From the NCBI GenBank assembly GCA_038521345.1, contig JBCBKU010000011.1:36748-100747 (forward strand): DNA of 64,000 bases, given 5' to 3'. This DNA is from JBCBKU01 sp038521345 (GTDB taxonomy: Bacteria; Pseudomonadota; Alphaproteobacteria; Rhodobacterales; Rhodobacteraceae). A program made the position numbers and the translations under genes. This document shows, one piece after another, positions 1 to 7,924 of this stretch (its first letter is position 1; every line of letters starts with the position of its first letter). The notes under the pieces were generated by a model. The model saw only the letters and a program-made list of their open reading frames with translations. It had not been told where the DNA came from and searched no databases.

Positions 1-433
1 CGCCAATGACCCGCCCGTCGTGGCTCTTAATCAGCCGCACGAATGACGTGCGGAAGATCACGGCAGCACCCGCTGCGCGGGCCGCATCGACGAGAATCCG
101 GTCAAGGACGTGCCGCCGCGGTGCATATAACCCCCCTGCCCGGCCTTTGGGCGCGACATCGACCGAGACGCGCTCGCCGCCATAAGTGAACACCGTCTTG
201 CGGACCGCCGGCGTGTCAGCACCAATGATATCCGGCAGCACTCCTGCCTCGTCGAGAAGCGTGACCCCGAGGCGCATCAAGGCATGGGTTGAAAGTGTGT
301 CGGTGCCCGGCCGATCGCGGTCGACCACGAGGACCCGCTGGCCGCCACGCGCGAGATGGAGCGCCGTGAAGGCACCGGCACACCGGGCGCCGACTATCAC
401 GGAATCGTAGTGGGGGTGAGGTGAGAGTTGCAT
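1..433 (-). CDS. FAD-dependent oxidoreductase, N-terminal part
   Basis: The gene runs off the left window edge, leaving about 144 N-terminal residues. They begin with a Rossmann dinucleotide-binding motif of the VIVGARCAGAFTALHLARGG type, then an acidic residue closing the fold (VVDRDRPG). This is typical of the geranylgeranyl-reductase/FAD_binding_3 flavoprotein group. The ATG is preceded by AAAGGG at good spacing and lies 14 bp after the stop of the flavin monooxygenase gene, so the two are probably cotranscribed with osmC. The substrate cannot be told from this fragment. Confidence 0.85.
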   Translation of the reverse strand, partial: MQLSPHPHYDSVIVGARCAGAFTALHLARGGQRVLVVDRDRPGTDTLSTHALMRLGVTLLDEAGVLPDIIGADTPAVRKTVFTYGGERVSVDVAPKGRAGGLYAPRRHVLDRILVDAARAAGAAVIFRTSFVRLIKSHDGRVIG

Positions 434-447
434 TATCGGGCCCTTTC

Positions 448-1689
448 TCAAGCGGCAGCGGCGCAGCTGAGTTGCGCGTACATGTGATTTGCGAGGTCGT
501 GCGCATCGGCCGCAGCCCCGTCGACAAGGGTGGACTTCCGGCGGCGCATGAAGGGCAGGCCCATGGCGTACAGCCCCGGCGCGCCGGTCACGATGCCCCC
601 GTCATGGACAAGCTGTCCGCGCCGATCGAAGACCGGCAGATCGAGAAAGCCGTGATCGGGTCGGTATCCCGTTGCCCAGAGCACCGAGGCAATCTCACCC
701 GACGATAGCTTCAGCGATAGCCGCGGAACCGGGGGTAGTTCGGTTGGCGCCGGACGATCCGGCCACGGCAATTCCCCCGCCAAGCCCTGCGCGTCGGCCC
801 ATGCGTCGAAGCGGTCCAGCAGCCGTGTCTGCTTTAGGTCGGCAAGGTCGCAGTGATTGCGCAACGCGCCCGAGAACAGCGCCTCTCCGTCGCGGACGGC
901 TGACAAACGGCCCACGACCTGAACGCCTTGGGACTGGATCATGTTGAGATCAAGCGTCGACTCGCCCGCAGCGAGTTGCAGCGATGGCGTACGACGGACC
1001 CGCGAAAGATCATCGACATCGCGATAGCCGACATCCATGACGCCGGACGCATCCATCCACCACGCCACGTCGCGGCCCCGGTACCGGCGGGGCACACGAA
1101 CATGCTCGCCCGCGGACAGGATCACCTGTCGCCCCGAGCTTTGAAGTTCGCGGGCAAGCTGGAGCCCGGACGCTGAACCACCGACAACCAGAACGCCGCC
1201 TTCCGGCAAATCGGAAGGCCGTTTGTAGTCGAAGGTCGTGAAAGTCGGCAGATCGTGCGGCAACCCGAGCGACAAAGCCGGGATCGACGGACGCGCGCAG
1301 GCTCCGCTTGCAACGACAACGTTGCGGCAGTCAAACGGGCCGATCTGGGTGTGAACGCGATATCCATGAGGACCCGGCGTCACGGATCGCACCTCGATCC
1401 CGGTCTTGACCGGAAGGCGGTGTGTGTTGGCATAGCCCGCCAAACGGGACACCAGTTCGCCCTTCCCGCTGAACCCGTGGGGGTCTTTGCCGGTGTAGCC
1501 GCCGCCGGGCAGCCGGCTCTGCCAATTCGGCGTCAGCAACCGCAGGCTGTCCCAGCGATCCTTGCGCCAGGAATTGGCGATCAGGCCACGCTCGAGGATC
1601 ACGTGATCGATCCCGCGCGTGGTCAGTTCATAGCTCATGGCGAGCCCGGCCTGGCCGGCGCCAATGATGACGGTCGTTGCGTAAGTCAT
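448..1689 (-). CDS. flavin-containing monooxygenase-like NAD(P)/FAD oxidoreductase
   Basis: A 413-residue single-chain flavoprotein. The N-terminal FAD motif is VIIGAGQAGLAMSYEL, a second dinucleotide motif VLVVGGSASGLQLARELQ sits near residue 165, and an ATGY-type motif (LWATGYRPDHGF) lies near residue 340. This layout belongs to the FMO/YwqO-type family, which oxygenates N, S or carbonyl groups using NADPH and O2. The exact substrate is unknown. The ATG follows a strong AGGAG, 34 bp after the OsmC stop. Its place in a putative redox regulon would fit sulfur or thiol oxygenation, but that is inference. Confidence 0.85.
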   Translation of the reverse strand: MTYATTVIIGAGQAGLAMSYELTTRGIDHVILERGLIANSWRKDRWDSLRLLTPNWQSRLPGGGYTGKDPHGFSGKGELVSRLAGYANTHRLPVKTGIEVRSVTPGPHGYRVHTQIGPFDCRNVVVASGACARPSIPALSLGLPHDLPTFTTFDYKRPSDLPEGGVLVVGGSASGLQLARELQSSGRQVILSAGEHVRVPRRYRGRDVAWWMDASGVMDVGYRDVDDLSRVRRTPSLQLAAGESTLDLNMIQSQGVQVVGRLSAVRDGEALFSGALRNHCDLADLKQTRLLDRFDAWADAQGLAGELPWPDRPAPTELPPVPRLSLKLSSGEIASVLWATGYRPDHGFLDLPVFDRRGQLVHDGGIVTGAPGLYAMGLPFMRRRKSTLVDGAAADAHDLANHMYAQLSCAAAA

Positions 1690-1723
1690 GACGCTCGCTC
1701 CTTTTTTAGGTGATCGGAGTCGC

Positions 1724-2287
1724 TCAGGCGACCGAGACGCTCACGTTGGTGGGGTTGGTGATGACGTCGAAAACGGCCGAACGCTTCTGCGACTGAGCCA
1801 CCAGGGCGGCGATGTCTGCCTCGGAGGCATCGGCGTCGATGTCGAAAGTCACGCGGATGTCGCTGAAGCCGTTGCGCACGTCGGCGTCGGCACCCAGAAC
1901 ACCGGCAAGGTCCATGTCGCCTTCGACATGTGCCGTCACCTTGTGCAGCTGGATACCCCGGTTCTGCGCCACCGAGGCGACACCCGCAGTCAGGCAGCTG
2001 GCCAGAGCAGAAAGCGCGATCTCAAGTGGTGTGGCGCCGGCATTGCCCGCGGCAAATTGAGCAGGATGATCAGCGTCGATCATGAACGCGGCACCGCGCT
2101 CTTGCTCTTCGCCAAGACCGAAGAAGCCTTCGACGATCGAGCGCGACTGCACGCCCGTCTGCCATTCGCAGGTTGCACGCCAGGTGAACTGACCGGCAGC
2201 CGGCATGTCCGTGATGGCCTGCCGCGCACCCAGAAGTGCGTCGACGTTGACACCGTTATCGGCGGTTAGGGGGGATTGAACGTTCAT
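1724..2287 (-). CDS. OsmC family protein
   Basis: 187 residues with the OsmC/Ohr fold signature: FFGLGEEQERG, then the long helix with the resolving-type cysteine (LEIALSALASCLTAGVASVA), and a C-terminal SAVFDVITNPTNVSV strand. OsmC-type proteins are thiol-dependent hydroperoxide reductases or carry related thiol chemistry. I chose the ATG at 2287 because it has AAAGGA seven bases upstream and matches the usual family N-terminus. An in-frame ATG at 2434, also with an SD-like AAAGG, would add 49 unfamiliar residues and overlap a repeated DNA element. It heads the unit OsmC, monooxygenase, FAD oxidoreductase. Confidence 0.9.
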   Translation of the reverse strand: MNVQSPLTADNGVNVDALLGARQAITDMPAAGQFTWRATCEWQTGVQSRSIVEGFFGLGEEQERGAAFMIDADHPAQFAAGNAGATPLEIALSALASCLTAGVASVAQNRGIQLHKVTAHVEGDMDLAGVLGADADVRNGFSDIRVTFDIDADASEADIAALVAQSQKRSAVFDVITNPTNVSVSVA

Positions 2288-2680
2288 GTCTTTTTCCTTT
2301 TGGGTTTGCGAGATTGGAGAAGTGAGGGAAATCGTGCCAAGGCGGAGGACCCGGGCGATGCTGCGGACAACCCGGGTGGGCCATCCCTTGGTTTCGAAGC
2401 GATCCATTTCTGGAACGGCGCCGGCGGTGGTCATTGATCTTGCCTTTCAAGCTCTGGTTTCGAAGCGGCACAGGCGCCGTTCTTCGATGCGGGCAATGTG
2501 GCCGCGCGGCTTTTCGGTCGGATGTCCGAAACGCGATGACAGGGTTTCAATTGTCGCGCCCGACGGGGCCGCGTGTTTCAATCGTGAAACGGAATGCTTG
2601 AGGCGCGGTCGGCAAACGCCGGGCCACGCGGGCGCGGCACGATCAGCCTCGGCGGAAACCGGACGGTGGCGGGGCCGCGA
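2288..2680. promoter_or_regulatory. osmC leader and control region with repeated GAAAC elements
   Basis: A 393-bp gap between the histidine kinase stop and osmC. On the minus (osmC) strand it holds CAATTGAAAC (2544-2553) and a palindromic GTTTCACGATTGAAAC (2575-2590), spaced 31 bp. Two identical copies of CGCTTCGAAACC lie nearer the gene (2390-2401 and 2456-2467). The same core occurs upstream of three other units in the first 10 kb. No convincing sigma-70 hexamers were found. An ORF continuing osmC upstream to 2434 is possible but disfavoured. Confidence 0.5.
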
Positions 2681-4114
2681 CTACGCGCGGAGCGGATCGG
2701 TGCTGAGAGCGGGCAGATCGACAAGGAACGTCGCGCCCTTGGCGGCGTCCCGATCCAACTCGATCGTACCGGAATGTGCGAGAACGATGCGGTTACAAAG
2801 CGCCAACCCGATCCCGGTGCCCTTGCCCGCCGCCTTGGTAGTAAAGAGCGGGTCAAAAATGCGCTTGGCGACGCTTTCAGATATGCCTGGTCCGTTGTCC
2901 GAAACGGTGAGCCGGACCATATTTTCATCAGGCAATTTAGTTGCGCGTAGATCGATGCGTGCGTCGGCCTGACCTGCGAGCGCCTGTTCGGCGTTGGTCA
3001 TCAGGTTTGTCAGCACCTGAACCAGCTGCACCTCGTCGGCCAGAAGACAGGGCAGATCCGGGTCGACCTGCAGTGTTACATCGGTGCGGCCAAGGTCACC
3101 GGCTTCGAAAGCCTCGCGTGCCGTCTCAAGGAGCGTCCGGGGGGCGATCTCTTCTAATTGTAGCGGACGGTCGCGCGCCATGGACAGAAAGGTTCGCACA
3201 ATCGACACGCAGCGCTCGGCTGCTGCGGCCACCTTATCGACGCGCTTTCCCGGAGGTCCATCGATGCCGTCTTCGGCAAGAAGCTGTGCGTTGCCGACGA
3301 TGATGGACAGTGGATTGTTCAGCTCGTGGGCAATTCCAGCAAGGACCTCACCCAGAGCCGACATCTTTTCGGAACGAAAGACCTGCTGGCGTTGTCGGTC
3401 CAGTTCATCGCGCATCTTCAGCTCGTCGGTCAGATCAACGATACTGGAAACGATTACATCCTCGCCGCGGTAATCGATGAGACGGGCGGAGATTGAGGCC
3501 TGGAATGGCGTGCCGTCAGCACGCCGCGCGGTGATCCTCATGTCGTCGATGCGGGAGTTGGGAAGGATCCCGGTTATGAAATCCGCACGCTCTTCGCGAA
3601 GGGCGAAGTGTTCGCGGCTGTTGAAACCCTTGCCGAGAAGAGCGGTCGCCTCGGGCGACCGGTAAAGGATCTGGCCATCTCCGATGCGGGACATCGTCAG
3701 GCAGGTCGGACAGGCTTCGAGCACGCGTGCCAAAAGGTGCTCCAACTCTCCATCCGCCTCCAGCGGCCGCGTTGGGCCTCGGTCAAGTTTTAGCGCAAAT
3801 CCACCCGTCGAAGCTGCTTTGAGGGAGAGGCGCAACGGGCCGATGCCGGTATCGACATCAAGCGTTTGCGCCATGGCGTTGTCGGTCGAGAGGTTCTCTT
3901 CCAGAAACAGAAGGCGTTTCTTGTCCTCGAACGACATCAGGTTCTGGCGGACCGCTTCTGACAACAGCATACCCCAAGGCGTTCCAGGAAGGGTGTGGGA
4001 CATCATCCGCGGGAAGGCCTTCCCGAAGGCGGCGTTGACCGCAATCAGGTCCGCCTCGGGCCCAAAGATGGCCATGGGCACGTCGGCAAAGTCGAGGAGT
4101 TCCTCGGGCGTCAC
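2681..4114 (-). CDS. PAS-domain sensor histidine kinase (soluble)
   Basis: About 477 residues with no membrane segment. Two PAS-like regions (roughly residues 1-110 and 120-235) precede a HisKA domain with the phospho-acceptor motif GIAHELNNPLS (His near residue 263) and a HATPase_c domain (N box NLMTNAEQAL, G boxes SDNGPGIS and GKGTGIGLALC). The second PAS holds a CPTC pair. It shares this PAS type and the linker SEKMSALG with the hybrid kinase at 10075, so the two look like paralogues. No receiver is present, so it needs a partner. The GTG at 4114 avoids a long overlap with the cyclase-like gene; an ATG at 4228 is the alternative. Confidence 0.85.
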   Translation of the reverse strand: MTPEELLDFADVPMAIFGPEADLIAVNAAFGKAFPRMMSHTLPGTPWGMLLSEAVRQNLMSFEDKKRLLFLEENLSTDNAMAQTLDVDTGIGPLRLSLKAASTGGFALKLDRGPTRPLEADGELEHLLARVLEACPTCLTMSRIGDGQILYRSPEATALLGKGFNSREHFALREERADFITGILPNSRIDDMRITARRADGTPFQASISARLIDYRGEDVIVSSIVDLTDELKMRDELDRQRQQVFRSEKMSALGEVLAGIAHELNNPLSIIVGNAQLLAEDGIDGPPGKRVDKVAAAAERCVSIVRTFLSMARDRPLQLEEIAPRTLLETAREAFEAGDLGRTDVTLQVDPDLPCLLADEVQLVQVLTNLMTNAEQALAGQADARIDLRATKLPDENMVRLTVSDNGPGISESVAKRIFDPLFTTKAAGKGTGIGLALCNRIVLAHSGTIELDRDAAKGATFLVDLPALSTDPLRA

Positions 4115-4142
4115 GTCGATACGAACCCGAGACGCCCGGCGC

Positions 4143-5171
4143 TCATTCCGACGCAGCCCCGGCCACCGGAGCCTCTCCCAATAGCACAAAGTCTCCGCCA
4201 CCATCGGTGTCCACGGCGAACCGATCATCCATATGCGCGGCGGTCGTCGGGTGAAGCGCCGCCCGCATGTCCGGGGCGGCCGATTGCAGGCCCTGCGCCA
4301 GGCTTACTGCCGGACCGAAGACGTCGTAGATGTATTTCTGAACACCCACTACCGAGCCGATGACCGTGCCCGTCGCGATCCCGATCCGCGCCGTCCAGCG
4401 GATGGGGTGGGTCGTATTGCGCTGTTCAAGATACCGCAGGAACCTAAGCGCTGCGTTGCAAACGGCATCCGTGTGGTCATGGACGGGATCGGGCACGCCC
4501 GAGACAGTGAAATAACTGTCACCGGCGGTGCGGACGCGCTCGCATCCGAATTGCTCTCCGATCCGGTCGAACGCCGTGTACACATCGTTGAGTTCACTGA
4601 CAATCACAGCCGGATCCTGATCGGCGACGAGCTGCCCGAAATTTGCAAATCCCAGCGTCAGCACGGTGACGTTCTCGAAGAGGCGAGGGGCAACAACGCC
4701 AAACGACTTGTACTCCTCGTAGGCGGTGCGCGGCATCATGTTCAAAAGCAGCTTCTCGACATGCTCTTTTTCGCGCCGGATTTCATGCGTGTTGCGCTCG
4801 ACCATCATGGCATAGGAATCAATCATGGACTCCAGCTCTTTGATCCGGCTGATGTTTTGGCAGACCAGGACGGCGATGTTCTCGTCTTCGTCCAAAGCGC
4901 GATTTCCTTCGATCGCCACGGTCATCGAACGGCGGCGGCGCTTGAAACTGACCTCGGTGGTAAACCCGTCCGACGTCTCGAGCTGCTGCAGCGCCGCTCC
5001 AAGCTCGGCCCCCGCCAACAGCTCTGACAGTTTTGCGTCACCCTCGATCGGACCGAACCACTCACCGAACGTGTCGTTGGCGTAGCGGATCGCACCACTG
5101 CGCACGTGGACCAAAGCAACGCCCACGCCAATCGCACGCAAAAGCTGTTCGTTGATGGCCGCGATCGACAT
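4143..5171 (-). CDS. PAS domain plus degenerate class III nucleotide cyclase
   Basis: 342 residues: a PAS domain (about 10-110), a coiled coil with the LLLNMMP hinge typical of soluble guanylate cyclases (about 112-150), and a class III cyclase catalytic domain (about 165-295). Key residues are lost. The first metal Asp of the FADI motif is Gly174 (VLTLGFANFG) and the transition-state Asn/Arg pair is replaced (AVSLAQGL). Only the second Asp (TAGDSYF, Asp218) remains. It probably cannot make cAMP or cGMP and may act as a nucleotide-binding or dimer signalling domain. The ATG overlaps the haemoglobin stop by one base (TGATG), and the kinase follows directly. Confidence 0.85.
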   Translation of the reverse strand: MSIAAINEQLLRAIGVGVALVHVRSGAIRYANDTFGEWFGPIEGDAKLSELLAGAELGAALQQLETSDGFTTEVSFKRRRRSMTVAIEGNRALDEDENIAVLVCQNISRIKELESMIDSYAMMVERNTHEIRREKEHVEKLLLNMMPRTAYEEYKSFGVVAPRLFENVTVLTLGFANFGQLVADQDPAVIVSELNDVYTAFDRIGEQFGCERVRTAGDSYFTVSGVPDPVHDHTDAVCNAALRFLRYLEQRNTTHPIRWTARIGIATGTVIGSVVGVQKYIYDVFGPAVSLAQGLQSAAPDMRAALHPTTAAHMDDRFAVDTDGGGDFVLLGEAPVAGAASE

Positions 5172-5530
5172 CAGCGCGCCACCAGCAGGTCCCGCCGCGC
5201 CTCGAACGCACCAAGAACGGCTGCGGAGTCTTCGGGCTCGACCGAAAACTCGTCGAGCGTTTCTTGAACCAACTCCTTCAGTCGGTCGAAATGTACATCG
5301 CGGATGGTCAGAGCATTGTGGGCATTCGCGATATGCGTGTCGGTAAACGATGCGGGACCACCCATCAGTGAAGAAACGAACTTCGTTTGGTGATCGATGA
5401 GACGAGGCATATCGACATCGTCAAAGAACGGGCCGACATCATCGTCTTCCAAGAGCTTGTCGTACAGGCGCATGACGATCCGGCTGACGGTCGAGAAGCC
5501 GCCGTACTTTTCATAGGGTGTTTTTTGCAT
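5171..5530 (-). CDS. group 1 truncated haemoglobin
   Basis: 119 residues of the trHbN/group I type. It starts with the YEKYGG glycine motif and has Tyr23 at the expected B10 position, the Phe pair at CD1 (GPFFDDVDM), HQTKFV in helix E, a GG turn, and the proximal haem-ligand His71 (ANAHNAL). Such proteins bind O2, NO or CO and act in NO dioxygenation, haem transfer or sensing. Here it is translationally coupled to the cyclase-like gene and lies upstream of a histidine kinase. That suggests the globin is the gas or redox input of the signalling system, but this is inference. Confidence 0.93.
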   Translation of the reverse strand: MQKTPYEKYGGFSTVSRIVMRLYDKLLEDDDVGPFFDDVDMPRLIDHQTKFVSSLMGGPASFTDTHIANAHNALTIRDVHFDRLKELVQETLDEFSVEPEDSAAVLGAFEARRDLLVAR

Positions 5531-5559
5531 GTTCGGGTCCCTCGGGCGGTTTTCTGACG

Positions 5560-6336
5560 TCAGGCGGCGCGTTTCTGCGGTTCACTCTGCCAGCACCAAT
5601 CATTGTCGACAACGAAGTTGCGGAATTGCGGGCCAACGAGGTGCGGGTGCGACAAGTGGCATGCGCCCCGCGCGCCCGGCACCCTGATCACAGTGGCTTG
5701 CGGCAGAACAATCCGAAGTATATGGCAGAGGTTCTGGATATCGCCGGGGACCCGTCGTCCGGTGAGAATCTGGATGGGGCACGCGATGGCGGCAAGATCT
5801 GCAAGCGCGATCGGCGTCTCCGACTGAACGCGCCAGTCGGAAACCAAGCGAGGCATCCCGGCGGCAAAACGGCGTTGCAGCCTGGTCGATGTGCGTGCCC
5901 AAGCCGAGCGTCCCATCCACCAATCGACCACTTTCTGCGCGGCTTCTACCGGCTGGCCACGCTCGACGCATGCTGTGGCCGTTGCGACCAGCCGAAGGTT
6001 CCGGCGGTAGGTCGGGCAATCATGCAGGTCGGACAATGCGGGAAGAATGTCTGGGTCGATCAGGGTCAGGCTCTGGATTGGATGCGTTGGGCTAAGAGCC
6101 ATCCGGAGCGCGTGGCTTGCGCTGCTGCCATGGGCCACGAGATGTACGCCCGCGAAGGAACGCCAGATTGCTGGCTGCAAGTCCGCCGGCCGGACGATGG
6201 TCTGGGTTATCGATTGCCCACCCATTGTGTCGGCAAGGCCTTTCCACTCGCCCGCAGCACCGAGGGGATTGGACAGAAATAGGATTTCCGCGCGATGCAT
6301 CCCGGGCTCTGCGGTGTCGGTCATAAAGTCGTACAT
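5560..6336 (-). CDS. alpha/beta-hydrolase-like protein
   Basis: 258 residues with alpha/beta-hydrolase features. There is a nucleophile-elbow-like HLVAHGSSASHALRMAL, followed by a beta strand ending in Asp (LTLIDPDILPAL), and a late strand CPIQILTGRR leading to a conserved-type histidine (HLSHPHLVG). The elbow is GSSA rather than GxSxG, so catalysis is uncertain. It opens the globin/cyclase/kinase operon, with 29 bp to the haemoglobin gene. The ATG at 6336 has AAGGA upstream. I do not recognise a specific subfamily. Confidence 0.7.
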   Translation of the reverse strand: MYDFMTDTAEPGMHRAEILFLSNPLGAAGEWKGLADTMGGQSITQTIVRPADLQPAIWRSFAGVHLVAHGSSASHALRMALSPTHPIQSLTLIDPDILPALSDLHDCPTYRRNLRLVATATACVERGQPVEAAQKVVDWWMGRSAWARTSTRLQRRFAAGMPRLVSDWRVQSETPIALADLAAIACPIQILTGRRVPGDIQNLCHILRIVLPQATVIRVPGARGACHLSHPHLVGPQFRNFVVDNDWCWQSEPQKRAA

Positions 6337-6508
6337 CGGTTATTCCTTGGTCGGGTGTTCTGATTGATCTCTTCTTCGGACATGCGTGTTTCGTTGCGAC
6401 GTCCGCCCCGGTTTCGATTGTTTCAACAAATGCCGTCGGCGGCGGGACGCGACGCGGAACGGCCTACAATCCCTTGAAGGCAGGCCGCCGGGCGATCGGG
6501 CTGCGGGA
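6337..6508. promoter_or_regulatory. promoter region of the globin/kinase operon with GAAAC repeats
   Basis: This lies between the decarboxylase stop and the hydrolase-like gene. On the minus strand it carries GCAACGAAAC (6388-6397), CAATCGAAAC (6411-6420) and an overlapping GTTGAAAC (6420-6427). The outer two are 32 bp apart, as in the osmC control region. The sites end about 50 bp before the start codon. I could not identify a convincing -10 box. Confidence 0.5.
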
Positions 6509-7924
6509 CTAGCGCAGTTCACGCAGCAAAGCGGCCCAAGTCTGCTCGATCTTGGCCGCGAGACGGTCGAGTGCGGCGGCATCGGACCCGTCCGCGATCA
6601 CGGACAGGCGCAGGATGGTCTGCCCGTTCCAAAGCGCACTTCGGACAAAGTGCTCGGCGTCGTTGATACGGACCTCCATCGCCATCGTCAGCGTTTCGGG
6701 ATCTGCGCCCGGGGCCCTGAATCTGAGCGCGATCTGGTTGAGGTTGACGCGATTGACGACCTCTATGCCCTCTACGCTTGCCAGATGGTTGGCCAGGCGC
6801 AGCGCGCCGTTGCAATGGCCGCGGACAAGATCGGCAACGCCAGTGCGACCCAGCGCCTTCAACACGGCCCAGACCGAGAACCCGCGTGCGCGACGCGACA
6901 GTTCGGGTCCGTACTGCGTGGGGTTCCGGCCGTCGTCGGGTGCCCCGCTCAGATAACCGGCGGTGACGTCCATGGCGCGGCGATGCGCCTCGGCGTGGCG
7001 CACGATTGCGATGCCGGAATCATAGGGCACTTGCAGCCACTTATGGGCATCCGTCGACCAGCTGTCGGCCTGTTCAAGCCCCGCGGTGCGCGCGATGAAC
7101 TCCGGAACCGTCCGGGCCCAAAGACCGAAGGCGGAATCCACGTGCAACCACCCTCCCCGCTCCCGCGTCATCTCGGCGATGGCACCAACATGATCGAATG
7201 CGCCTGAATTGATGTGGCCGGCGGTCGCAACGACAATCGCCGGGCCCGACCAGGCCTCCAGCTCTTTCGACAGCGCGCGAAGATCGATCCTGCCCTCTTG
7301 GTCGCAGTGGATCTCGGCGATCTGGGCCTCGCCAAATCCCAAAAAGCGCAGGGCCGCACGGTTTGACACATGCGTGTCGGCCCCAATGAAGACGCGGATC
7401 TGAGGAGATCCGGCAAGTCCATCGCGTGCGAAATCGTGTCCGGCCCGGCGCAACACCTCGTCGCGCGCTGCGGCAAGACAGGTGAACCCGGCCATGGTGG
7501 CACCGGTCACGAAACCGACCGACGCCTCTCGTGGCAAGTCGAGCATTTCAAGGAGCCATGCCGCGGCTGCTTCCTCTGCACAGGCAGCAGCCGGAGAGCA
7601 TTGATAGATCGCGGCGTTCTGTCCCCAGACCGAGGTAAGCCAGTCCGCAGCCACACCCACGGGGCTCGACCCGCCCATCACCCAAGCATGAAACCCCGGC
7701 TGCGTGTTGCCAACGAGACCGGGTTCGGCGGCGGCGATAAGGTCGGTTATGACCTGCGTGGCGGGGGTACCGGTCTCTGGGGTCGGTCCGCCGAAGGCCT
7801 GACGCAGCCCGTGCGTCGAGGCAGTGGGGTGGATAGGCCGGACCCGGTCACGCCATGTCAATCCGTAGTCCGCCGCCAGCGCCATCGCGGCGTTGGCGGC
7901 GGGACAAGCGATTTCGCGTTTCAT
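6509..7924 (-). CDS. group II PLP-dependent decarboxylase
   Basis: About 470 residues of the aromatic-L-amino-acid/glutamate decarboxylase superfamily. PLP residues are visible: the Asp contacting the pyridine nitrogen in GGWLHVDSAFGLW (about residue 263) and the Schiff-base lysine in TDAHKWLQVPYDSG (about 295). The family decarboxylates amino acids such as tyrosine, tryptophan, glutamate, aspartate or cysteine sulfinate; which one applies here cannot be read. The ATG at 7924 overlaps the stop of the cysteine-synthase fusion in an ATGA arrangement. An ATG at 7939 is equally in frame. The coupling hints at a sulfur amino acid substrate (inference). Confidence 0.85.
   Translation of the reverse strand: MKREIACPAANAAMALAADYGLTWRDRVRPIHPTASTHGLRQAFGGPTPETGTPATQVITDLIAAAEPGLVGNTQPGFHAWVMGGSSPVGVAADWLTSVWGQNAAIYQCSPAAACAEEAAAAWLLEMLDLPREASVGFVTGATMAGFTCLAAARDEVLRRAGHDFARDGLAGSPQIRVFIGADTHVSNRAALRFLGFGEAQIAEIHCDQEGRIDLRALSKELEAWSGPAIVVATAGHINSGAFDHVGAIAEMTRERGGWLHVDSAFGLWARTVPEFIARTAGLEQADSWSTDAHKWLQVPYDSGIAIVRHAEAHRRAMDVTAGYLSGAPDDGRNPTQYGPELSRRARGFSVWAVLKALGRTGVADLVRGHCNGALRLANHLASVEGIEVVNRVNLNQIALRFRAPGADPETLTMAMEVRINDAEHFVRSALWNGQTILRLSVIADGSDAAALDRLAAKIEQTWAALLRELR

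Noticed and set aside
186..410. Plus-strand ORFs opposite the minus-strand genes of the first 9.8 kb
   Set aside because: They are antisense shadows of well-supported genes, with low-complexity Arg/Ser/Pro translations.
2288..2434. 49-residue N-terminal extension of OsmC from an ATG at 2434
   Set aside because: It has an SD-like AAAGG, but it does not resemble the family start and overlaps a repeated DNA element; the ATG at 2287 has a good SD and family-normal length.
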